Shown here: piece after piece, positions 33,033 through 44,900 of the stretch
How positions within the stretch are numbered: the first letter of the stretch is position 1
Layout of the letters: each line of letters opens with the position of its first letter
NCBI GenBank assembly: GCA_942486035.1
Contig: CALNXK010000019.1
Span: 3,475,001-3,539,000 of the forward strand
Length of the DNA: 64,000 nucleotides
Origin: Porites lobata
Taxonomy: Eukaryota > Cnidaria > Anthozoa > Scleractinia > Poritidae
Reading direction: 5' to 3'
Program-made: the position numbers and the translations under genes
Notes under the pieces: generated by a model
Told to the model about the DNA's origin: nothing
What the model saw: only the letters and a program-made list of their open reading frames with translations
Database searches by the model: none

Positions 33033-34269
33033 CTGCTCCGGAAACAAATAGTATGTTGCGTCATCAGCGTGTTGTTAAGCACAGTTTAACATAACCAAAA
33101 AGAGCCTTAACCCTACTCAGTCCTGGGCTAGCTTTGGAGCCCCTCAACCACACCATCCCTAACCCCCCTCATTAGATGCACGAACTCTCATTATTAAGTC
33201 GTGACGTGTACGGTAACCTTGACGTTGCCATTGGCAGCCAATTTTGACAACCAGATGTTTCTTCTGTGTAACCAAAAATACTGTGACCCGTAAAATTGCC
33301 GAATTGTTTAGTGACAGGATATCCAGGAGTGTTGAGTCACGCGTACAACTTAGCAAGAGATGGCAAGAGAAATGTAAAGAAAAGGGCATCGATGGTAGGA
33401 TATATGCAATAAATAAATTTGTTAAAATGGTAACTAAAGTGGTCACGGATTCTGTCTTGTGCAAAATAATTGTTAACTTCAGTTCTGAGACTCATTAACA
33501 GCAGTTAATTCATTGCCGACATATTTACTCGATTATAGGAAACTGAGCAAGCGATAGTCACGTGTATGCTTTACTGCGAATCTCTAAATGCAAACATTTC
33601 GCTCATCCAGTTAAATTTGAGTGTAAAAAAACTTAACCACCGACGGCTAACCGGTAATTTAAAAGGCAGTTAATCATGATAGACCCAGCGACAATGAATA
33701 GATAATTAGATAAACAAATAGAATTATTTGGAAGAAAACTAATTGCAAACGTCCGTTTTCTTATGAGAAAAACCACCAGAGTGTTAAATTGAATACCTTG
33801 TTTTTCCCTAGCCAACTAGACTCAGCTATCTTGTTTTCCCGTTCAGTCCTATCTTTCTTTTGCTCGCAAGTAGGCTTGTGACTTAGATATAAAGAATTTC
33901 TTTTTCCTACGGGAACAATGTGAGGCCTCGTGCGCTGAGGATGACAGTCAGCTGAGCCACAAAACGTGCTAGACGTTTTAGGGCAAATGAAGGCGAAGTT
34001 AGTACTCCCTTACAGTGATCATGCTATATGCAGGGAGAACACTAACATGATTCCGTGATCTTTTAAGGTCAGTATGACATGAGCTTATGAGACGAGAGAT
34101 GAGAGAGTAGTATAAAATCAGTGCAAGAGATAGTACGTGAGGTGAGACTAAACGGACCTTCATATGCAGCAATGTGATCCCTTGAATTTACGGTCAGACA
34201 TTTTTCTCATCACGTGGCGCTTTGTACTTAAGCCTTGGAAATATTGTGACTGTGGTGCCCTTTCATTTT
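33033..34269. other. Intergenic between divergent genes, no exon seen
   Basis: This lies between the start codons of the granulin-like gene (minus) and the amidohydrolase (plus), so both promoters should be here or nearby. I see no clear TATA box or CpG island. The frames at 33159-33498 overlap on both strands and have no family features. Confidence 0.4.
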
Positions 34270-34680
34270 CAAGTTGTATATTCATTTTCACGACTGGGTT
34301 GACTATAATGGGGTCGCATTTTCAATAGCGTTACTAGAATAGGGTCGCACATTTTTGGATTTTAATTATTTTGGGGTAAGAAAGTTCTTCATATTTACAG
34401 TTAGCAAACGTACAGTCTAACCGCTCCTTACGGATACCTCTATAATACAGACACCTCTCTATTACGGACAGTTCGTTTGGTCCCAGAAATGCAAAAAATC
34501 ATACATTTCCTACCTCAAAAATACGGACACCTCTCCGGTAAAGCGGGCTCTTGGTTCTGTCCCTTTAATGTCCGCATTAAAGAGGTTTGACTGTACCAGA
34601 ATATTTGTCCTTTAGGTGAAAAGTAAAGTGTTCTTCATTCAATTTATTAAAAAATGGGTCAATTCGTCGTAGGATGACCT
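34270..34680. repeat. Fragment of the hAT-like MITE body, interrupted by another MITE
   Basis: CACGACTGGGTTGACTATAA, GGGTCGCATTTTCAATAG and AAGTTCTTCATATTTACAG match 8035-8170 closely. The match resumes after the 181-bp insertion at 34413-34593. Confidence 0.75.
34413..34593. mobile_element. Tc1/mariner-type MITE (pogo/Tigger-like), TA target site
   Basis: Starts CAGTCTAACCGCTCC and ends GAGGTTTGACTG, with ATACGGACACCTCT motifs at each side. The related copy near 8145 reads CAAACATACCAG, whereas here CAAACGTA|element|TACCAG is seen, so the TA has been duplicated. TA duplication and CAGT termini point to the Tc1/mariner superfamily; the pogo/Tigger suggestion is from the motif style. Confidence 0.8.
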
Positions 34681-34889
34681 ATTTAAAGAATTGTTAAGGT
34701 ACGAAAACGTAACGTAAGCATAATTAGCCACGCGTTAATAATTAGCAATCTATATGCAAAACTCTCCAATAAATTATGTACGAAAATAAGTTGAGTATTA
34801 ACTTACAAAATATGGCTCGACAAACACTTACATATTTAGATCTCGTTCTTCGCAGAGGCTGCGTTAACTAGCTTATAGTCGCTTGCAAA

Positions 34890-35135
34890 ATGGCATCAGA
34901 ATGCGCTGATTACATCTTCTACGGTGGAAGTATTATCACCATGGAAGAAGGGAAGCCGTCAGTGGAGGCTTTGGCTGTTAAAGGAACAATAATTTTAGCA
35001 GTTGGAAAGCGTGACGAAGTGTTCGCTTTAGCTGGGCCATTGACAGAGTTCGTGCATCTAAACGATCGGCAGACCCTTCTACCTGGTTTCATTGAGCCTC
35101 ATAGTCATGCTGTATTGATGGCCTCGTTAAAGACG
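34890..35135 (+). CDS. Amidohydrolase exon 1
   Basis: Codes residues 1-82, from MASECADYIFYGGSII to the HSH metal motif. Donor ACG|GTAAGA, phase 0. Confidence 0.85.
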
Positions 35136-38100
35136 GTAAGAAAGCCAAAGGCTTAAATATAACTTACTATTAAACAGAGGGCTTTTATTTGCATGTCGTA
35201 TTCCACAGGTCATGATAACGGGTCATTGTTTTGCTAATTGGTAAAAGCCATTGATAAAGAAAACAAAGAAACAAACAAACGGAAGACTGCATGGACGCTT
35301 GACTGTAAGAGACAACTTTAAATTGTTATTAAGGCCGATACACACGAGGGGTTTTGCTCCTGGAGCATGCTCCAGGCTCATTTTGCACCGGTCAGTACAC
35401 ACTTAGGGAGCGTTTTTCAAGTTCGCTCAATTTCTCCCGGGATCCTTCTCCCAAATATTTAACCGGTTAAATATCGTGGAGCATTTTGCGGGGTGGAAAT
35501 TCTGCTCCCGAGGATGAAGTTTATCCTTGAAATCGTTTGTACAGGCGGAGGAGCTTTGTCCGGGAGCGTGCCCCTGGAACATGCTCCGGCAGCAAAATCC
35601 CTTGTATGTATTAGCCTGCGTAGCATGGCGGTTTTGTCGAGCCGGGCGCACTAGCGGCGAAGCCGTGAGAAAAATTTGCTCCAGCCCCAATCTCCTCGCG
35701 GTTTCTCTGCCCTCGCCCGCCTTTATTACTTAGCGCGCACAACCAAAACCGCCATGCTACGCAGGCTATGTGTGTATCGGCCTTTAGGTCGCACAAGAAA
35801 GACAGCTCACAAACATGGCAAAGCTATCACGCGCATAAAAAGATGATTATTTTGATCTTTTGATTTTTGTTTTCTAGACAGCTTAGAACACTTAATGAAT
35901 TACTAGTGGAAAATTCTCTTCTTCTAAAATTTCAATATTAGGGAGATTTTCTTAAAGGGGCTGTGCCACGGCAGTCCAGTTCATTTTGTTTAATTTTGTC
36001 AATTACTCGCCCTACGTTCGCCCTCAATCGCTATGGAACTTAAAGTAAACAAAGAAATTATATGTAAATGACAAAATCAGAGATCCGAGACGAACAAATA
36101 TGTCTCCTGAGCATTATTTTTGAATTTGCAAGTAGCAGGGAGCAACTTTGAAAAACTGTTAGGCTGAACAGTTTTCGAAAACCCTGATTTTAAGGGTGTT
36201 ACGAAAACTAAGACCCTCGAAAACTAAGACCTAAGACCTAAGACCCGTCTTAGTTTTCGAGATTACGAAAACTAAGACCCCCTAAAATCGAATCTGTTGA
36301 AATATGAAGTCAAATAGGTCCAATCTGCCAAATTATCTTCTGTCCGATTCTTTCCACCGAGTTTTAGGTCAAATTTAACGCCAAATTTAGGGGTCTTAGT
36401 TTTCGTAATTTCGAAAACAAAGACCCGTCTTAGTCTTCGTTATTACGAAAACTAGGACCCCCCACAAAACCAATCCGTAAAATATATATGAAGTCGAATT
36501 GCGACCTTTCAACTACGGTGGCCCAGAAGGGTCACACATGCAAATTAAAAATGTTGCTGCAAATTAAAAATAGGACATGCAAATTAAAAATTGTACATGC
36601 AAACTAAAAATATTACAAACATGAAACATGAATGGGCCGACGGCTGTAAGACCAGGTCGCACTGCTCGGACCAGGTCCTCATCGCTCATACTGCGCGCGC
36701 AGGACTTTTCATTTTTAATTTGCATTGATATGTTTTCTATCTTCAATTTGCAGCACAATTTTTAGCTTGCATGTACTACATTTAATTTGCAGGTAATATT
36801 TTTAGTTTGCATGTACAAATTTTTAATTTGCATGTACTATTTTTAATTTGCAGCAACATTTTTAATTTGCATGTGCGACCCTTCTGGGCCACCGTAAAAG
36901 AGGATGAAAAGCCATAGACTACCTGTGTATAATTGTACACTGAAAGTATGCCTTATCCCACGGATTGGTCAATAATTTTGTTTTTTTATCCATAAAAATC
37001 GTAAAATTGGCTTTCCACGTGCTGGATATGGATTTTTGCCTTCGTGTCTCCGCGACAATGATTGCGTTACCTAAAAATCACCCATCCAAGGAGCGTTTTG
37101 TTTTGATTGCTTGTCAAGAGCCCATTATGGCTCTTGTTGTTTGTCTATTTCATTTTTTCTGAAACTAAAACGCAAAATTTTCGAGATGATGCCTTGATGG
37201 TACTGGAAATTTGTTCATTCATTCATTTTATATTTAATAAGTGATTTTAGCCAGTATCCCTCACAGACTATTTCCCCTGGCCCCTCTCCTACCCCTCAAC
37301 TACCCTTAGATTGTAACTTTTCAACTGGTTTCCGGGGATCTCCGGGGTGGCAACGTTAAAAAAAAAAGAAAAAAAAAATTCATAAAAAACGTAATATAGC
37401 ATACACTCTTTTGATACCAATTTTTAAGAAAGCATTTTTTGGGCTATGGCCTGGCCAGAAAAGGATAAAAACCCGTATTTTTGTGTGATGTTTAACCAAT
37501 AACGCCGTTGACCACTTGACGATCGGAATATATTCAGCCTGCAACGAAGGCAAAAATCCATCTCCAGTGGAAAACCAATTTTACGATTTTTAAGCAAAAC
37601 AGCTAAAATTATAGACCAATAGGCGGGGTAAGGCATATTTTCAGTGTACAATTATACACAGGTAATTGCTTTCATCCTCTTTTTTCTGCAAATTAAGAAG
37701 AAGCCGCGGTTTGTCAGCACGCGGATGATAGTTTTGGTTGTTTTACGGATTATAGTCTTTGAACGGTCGTTTTTCCACTTCATATATATTTTACTGATTG
37801 GTTTTGTGGGGGGGTCTTAGTTTTCGTAATAACGAAAACTAAGGGGGGTCTTTGTTGTCGAAATTACGAAAACTAAGAGCCCTAAATTTATCTTTAAATT
37901 TGACCAAAAACTCGGTGGAAAGAATCGGACAGAAGATAATTTGGCAGATTAGAGCTATTTTGGTTACAATTTAACTTCATATTTCAACAGATTCGATTTT
38001 AGGGGGTCTTAGTTTTCGTGATCTCGAAAACTAAGACGGGTCTTAGGTCTTAGCTCTTAGTTTTCGTAACACCCAAATTTTAATCCGTTTCAATATTCTT

Positions 38101-38926
38101 CAGCTTTGCCCATCCGTGGCATCTGTTGTTTCTGTTATGTTATTTTAACCTTAATTCCTTTAAAGTTTTAAGCGGTCATTTTTATGTTTCTCTTAATTTA
38201 ACGGGCATTTTGTAATTTCTTAATTTGGCTGAATTTCGTGACACAGCTCCTTTAAGTAACCGACTGATCGTTTCCATAGTAAAATGTAATGGCCGCTGAT
38301 CGGGTAGTCGGCTACACGGCCGTTTTTAGTGTCGCACACAACGCTCCTCCCCTCAAAATGCTTCGTTTAAAGTGGAGGTACACTTAGCTCTTCTAGTTGT
38401 AGTTTTGTTCACTATACATTGCACTTCACCTGCCTTGTCTCCAGTCGCTCGTGATGACGTTTTTGGGGGATATTTGGGTTAATTATTAAGAAAAGCGGGG
38501 ACGAAAGGAGTGATGGCACTCTATTCCACTAGACAAACAAATAATACAAAACAATATAACATGAAATTGCATGACCGAAAAACTGAACACTTCTAGGCAA
38601 TCACCACTAACGGTCGTTCATCGGCTATTGCCGAACTTCAACTTCAACTGGTCGCAATTTGAAATGGGACGATTTTGACATTTTAGCCAGAGGAAAATCA
38701 GATACCCATTGTAAAATTAAGGAGACTCTTCTTATTAGGGAATTAAGACCAGCCCTAAATGAAAATATAAGCAGCGAAAAGCTTTACTTATACTAGTTTG
38801 CATAATTTCACGCAAATTTTCTCATCTGTCACATTTATTTGTCTTTTCCTTCCCGTTAATTAGTTCCTTATTTTCCTTTTTTTTATTTAGTTAGTTATTT
38901 AAATTTAGTTACTATACTCATGTTAA

Positions 38927-38961
<35 letters not shown>

Positions 38962-41900
38962 AACGTCAATTTCGAAATTATAAAAGTCAGTTATACAATT
39001 CGTTTGTTATTTCTGATGTTTGTAAGCGCAGTTTGTGTGTTATTCCTTTTAAAACTGAGATGGCCAAAAACCAAAAGCATTTATTACAGAATAACAGGAA
39101 TGGCAGGAGAAACCAGTTATTCTCTCTTGTCAAAAGCATGACCGTGGGTTTGAGCTTGGGACGACCAACAGAAACATTCGAACCCGGGAGCATCAGATTG
39201 CGCTTTCCGCCAGGCTGCCTCCTAATTTATGTAATTATATTAGTTGTATTCTTTTAATCATTTCATAAGTAAGCCACCCATGACCACAGGGACATATCGT
39301 TACGTAGTTCGCCTGACAGTTATTTGTATTTACTTGAAGCTACTTGACTTCGTTAGCGGTATTTCTCCGGCCTCTTCCGGCCCACGGAACGAAATAAAAC
39401 CCTGGGAATAAAGTTTCTTTTTAAAAGAGAACAACCTTTAGCTTCTAGGGGTGATGAATGGTCCATAAAAATTTTTAACTGCTCGCAAAATTTTACCTTT
39501 GCTCGATTTGCTCGCAAAATTTAAACGAGTGCTGGCTTGCTCGTGCTCCCCCAATTTTTGCGTTGCTCGCAAGCTCTCTAAGCAAATTTTTTATTTCTGC
39601 TCGTGCTCGCAAAAAAATCGCAGTGCTCGGCATGCTCGCAAAGACCATTCGTCACCCCTGCTTCTGGCGTCGCAGTGGTAAAATAACTAACCCCCCAAAA
39701 ATGTCTTTAACTATTTCTTGACTTTTCCTTCATAATGAAACAAGCTATCTTCAATCCCGCCTTGTTTCTAATCTTGCAGAGGATTAACGGTGTCGAGAGG
39801 TTTGTAAAGATCGACGGGTACGACCATCATTCTTATGCGGAGATCAAGTTGCTAATGGAGAATAAGATCGCTTCACTCGACCCAACCGCCAAGCCTCTAC
39901 CCTGGGCCCTGTTCTTCGGTTGGGATTCTGAGTTAATTCCAGACTTGCCATTCCTTTCGAAGGACGTCTTAAATGATTTTTCAACTGAAATTCCTATTTG
40001 TGTGATTGGACAGAGCGGTCACGTGGCCTGGGTGAATCAAAAGGCTTTTGAGGTGGGTTTTTAATTAATGTATTACAGGTACTCAGTTAAAAAAAAATGA
40101 TCTCATTTATTACTTAATAATGTTTTTACTGGCAATTAGAGTTACAAATATACTTACGGAAAACGAAAATGCATTCGTATAAACTTCGCCCGCTCACCAT
40201 CGAATTATTCACCGCTTTCAGACAAAAATTTGACCGAGTATATTTTATGTGACAATTTTTAAGCCATTAATTAAAGCACTTTTTTGTCTGTAGCTTAATG
40301 TACTTGTGCCAACGAAGACTCAGAATCGTCACACAAGCGAGGGGAGTCGAGTCTTGACTAGTCTCCTCGCTCGTGTATTTCTCTAGCCTGTGCCAGGCTC
40401 TCAGATAGTATAGTGCGGACGTATTAAAACGAGCAAAGCGAAAATAAGACGCGCGCGACTTGGAAAAGGGGGCGGTGGCGTTTTTCGCATTTCTTTTTAC
40501 TGAACGACTTTTCACCACTATCTCGAAGCCTCGAACAGGCTAGTATTTCTCTAGACCTCGGCGGGAAGAAATAGATAACCCACTATGGTTTGCCTGGTCT
40601 TTATTCAATGTAAGGTTTGTTTCAGATGGCAGATTCCTCAGACCTGATACTTTACCATCCTCGCAAAAGTATTTATTATAACTAAAGCCTTGATCTTTGA
40701 GTCTAACAAAGAAAGTTGTGTGAAAGGTTTGAACCCAGGATCTATATCAAAAGTCGGTTGAGTTTGATCATCCGCGTGAACGTAGTCCTGAATAGAACCT
40801 GTTGTTGTTGACAGTGACTGACGTTTCGACAACCTGTGCGGTAGTCATCTTCATAGTCAACTCCCAAGAGAAACTGAAGACAATGCTTATGCAAAATTTT
40901 AGAGTGACAAACAAAGAGCATTATTGTATGTTATGGTATTTCTGGAGTGGTCAATTCCCTTTGATGGGGTAATTTTGAAGATATACAAGCTGAAAAATAT
41001 ATAAGCATGAGGATTTGTTTCCTCTGGACTCCGAACACCACAGTCTTTATAGACAACGAGGTTTTGTAGTTTATTTGAACGAATAAGCATTGATTATAAT
41101 AATAATAATAATATTTGTTTATTTCCACCATTCGCAGATTTCTCTGAATTACAGGTAGGGTCAGGCAAAGCACTTACAAACATACAATTATACATATAAA
41201 TATATAAATATAAAAACATAAATATAATAAAGCAGTAGTATGGTAGAAATCGCATACACATTATTACACATAGATTTATACGGCGAATATTTAACTGACA
41301 CGAAATCTGAGAACCGGTCAGTTCGGCCGGGTAACACATGGCCTGATGGTCCTGACCTCAGTGAATACGAGGTTTGCGACGAGATGACCCTGCTGGATAT
41401 TAGGCGGTAAAGCGGGCTAGCGTGCATAGTTTCCGTCACAAATTTCTTGCACGCCAGATGGCGTCTGGCCTCTAGAGACAGAAGCCCGGCACGCGCGAGG
41501 GTGTCCTCGTAGCTCAAGTCAGGACCAAAGATGATTCGTAGGGCTCTCTTTTGCACTCTTTCTAAAGCCATGCAGAGATACTGCGGTAAATTTGCAAAAA
41601 CTACCGATGCATACTCTAGAACAGATCTAAGTAGGGAGCAATACACAGCCACCAACTCCCCATCTTGCACCCCACAAGCTTTCAGTTTTCTTAGAGCATA
41701 AAGGCGGCGGTTTGATTTCTTTATTATATAGTCGCAATGAGTTGATCGGTGAAATGAATCCTCCCTGAAATCAGGAATTCTTTGAGAAGCCAAACAAAGC
41801 CTGGCTGTCATTAACCCTTTAATTCCCAATAGTGACCAACATCAATCTTCTCCTGACAATATCCATACTTTGTCAAGAGATAAGATTATGAGAATTAATA

Positions 41901-44900
41901 AAATGATCACCAAAGAGAAAAAGCCCTGATCTTTTATAAAATTACCTAGTCAACTAATTCTTAAAAGATTTGCATAACAATCAATTTGGAGAATTTATAT
42001 TGTAGATATTAGGGCTTAAAGGGTTAAAGCCGGCTTAGAATGATACATAAAAACTTTTTCTTTCGCCTGAAGTATTGTTTACTTACCAAGTTAAAAACGC
42101 AGATGACGAGACATTCGTCTCTTCAGTGCTTACATGCGTTCTCCGTAAAATGTCTTTTGAGGCCTTTGTACTTTGTAGTCGTGCAGGGACGGCAGAGAAA
42201 TGTAGGAGAAAAGTGTGATGCACGTACGGTACAGAGCTATTTTTTTGCTCATTTAACCTATTCCTTTGTTTGAAGTTCTCGTATACCTTCCGAGAAAATT
42301 TGTGTCCAAACTAAACCCAGCATTTTAAGTATTAGAGCGATTTTCCTATGACCTTGAAAAACGGTTTCGGTAAGTGTTCGTTACTTGTTTTATCAGCCAG
42401 TGGATGGAAAGATCAAAGCATGGACTCTTCGTTTTCTCGCCAAAGAGAAACCCAATATGGAGGAAGCATTGTTCGATTGGCCAATCGTTTTGCAGTATGA
42501 CGTCAAAGCGAAGTATCGGTTGATTTCTAGAAAATTCTCAGGCATATAATTATGAAGTTTTTTCACCGAGCGTTCGCTTAACCAACCAAAAGCCACGCGC
42601 GTTTGTATCCGTTTGATAAACCAATCAAATCGCTCTATTTCCGTTTGTTTGTTGTTTCTGTTTTCAGGGTTCGCGCGTTTTCAAGGTCATACAAAAATCG
42701 CTCTCCTGTGGCCCTCAAATAATTTTTTTGCCTCTTCCAGATTGCCGGAGTGGACGACAGCACTGAAGATCCTTCAGGGTTTGTAAAAGATGAAAACGGT
42801 CATTTGACTGGGCAATTATTTGAGGTCCCTGCAATGAAGAAAGTCCTCGGATCCTCACCACAACCAAAAGCTGATGAAATGAAGATGGCAGTCGAGGAAC
42901 AATGGAGAGATTACGCATCCCGTGGCTTTACCACAGTCACAGATCTTCTGTTTTGCATGAAAAGTGACGATACCGAAGAGACTAATGTTGCACTTAATAT
43001 TTTAAAGAGGGTATCAGAGAGTCAATTTTGCCCAGTGCGATTAGCATTATATCGTGCATTAGATGCCTCAGGTATGTCGGCAAAACTGTACCCTTGTGTT
43101 GTTTTCGTTTGGTGGCTTTGACGTTATCGGCGGATGCGTGTGACCGTCTCGTTTTCATCAAACTCTCAAGGTCAAGTAATACGGGAAACATTTAGCTCTC
43201 ACCAAACACATCTTTAACCAATCACAACCCAGGATTTTCTGCGCTTGCAAGGGGTAAAAGGTGCAACAATGCTTTACAACTTGCAATGCAAAACTATTGC
43301 TACATTTCACGTTCTTGTTTTCCAGTTTTATGAGAAGAATAAACTCTCTCCTAACATTTGGGATTACATCCACTGTAGCTCCTTCGTAAAAATATCAGAA
43401 GAAAACAGTTATCCAGAGTAAATCCATACTTCAAAAAGTACTTCTGCGATTCAGGGCTTCACCCATCACCAGTCTCAGAAAAAAAGGCAGAATCAAGAGA
43501 ACCAGCTAGGGATCATGAGGGCTGGTACACGCAGACTGCCTCTCTAAGTTGGCCAATTACCAGCTAGTGTTCCACAAGGGTCGACCGTGGCTCTTCCACG
43601 TGATGTTCAGGGAGAAATAGGAGAGACGTCACCCTTCACACTCTCGTAAATATATTTAAATATATTTCCCTCTGGGTGAGGTTCAAAAGACGAGTCAGAG
43701 TTCAGATAACTCTGGACAATACAACACAACCCGCAATTTTAAACGCAAAAGGACAGTGTTCTTCTTAAACAACAGCGCATTTCAGTCTGTTTAAGATAGT
43801 ATATATTTGAAACCTTATTGGCTAATTATAAGTTTTGAGCAAACAAGGAAATTGTCACCATGACTCTCGGCCTTTTTTTTATCTTTATTCTACAGACCTC
43901 TCAACTGCCGGCGGGAAGATACAACCAACGTTCACGCCAAATGATAATCTTTGGATAGCTGGAGTTAAGGTCATTAGTGATGGCTCACCCCACTGTGGTA
44001 CAGCTGCGATAAAAGACCCATACCTAGAGTCCAATCTCACCAAGATCCTCGGATTTCCACCCGCACCAAATTATGGTAAAATGAACTACTCAGACAATAA
44101 ACTAAAGGAAATGGTCAGTTTTTTTCACCAGCAAGGAACCCAGATTGCTGTACACGCTCACGGGGAGCGTGCTATTGATCAAGTGATCGAGGCGTATGAT
44201 AAGGTAAGAGGTCTGTCTGCAATCGAAGGTACGTTATAACAACCACTGAGCTACTAAATACTCGAGTCTAAGGGTAGGGAAATCTTACAAACTGGGTATG
44301 AAATGGAGTACAAAAAATACGGGTTTAGACACTGTTAGATTGTATACATATAGATAAGGACATTCTATATTTTGTTGCGTAATAGGGTTGGGCAAGTCAC
44401 ATATTTTGGTTTCACACACGGCAAGGGTCTTCGGAGACCCAACTAACTCCCTTACCTCCGGATGCAGGATGAGAGATGTTCCAGGGAATTGAATTGCATT
44501 GCCCACCATCCGGGCAATTAATACGTTTCAACGACTGTTATGCATATGGCTCCTGGCGAAGACCTAGTTGTCCGTAGCATGCTAGGTAAAGACTGAGAGA
44601 AAATACAGCGGGAAATTCTGAGGTTTTGGCTCCATTGAAAATTAAATCTTTGCATGTTTTAGGGAAAGTTGATTCTTCTCGGCATTCAGTTAGCCTCTCC
44701 TATCGCCAACAAAGTTGACTTATATTTTGCACTCATATGTGATGATTTTAAAATTGAAGTTATTTTCCTATTAAAACAGGTTTTAGACAAGAGTTGTAAA
44801 GATCCTAATCCATTACGCCACCGAATTGAACACCTGGGATTATGTACAGTGGAGCAAATTGAGCAAGCAGCGAAGCTTAACCTGGCTTTGTCTTTCTTTG

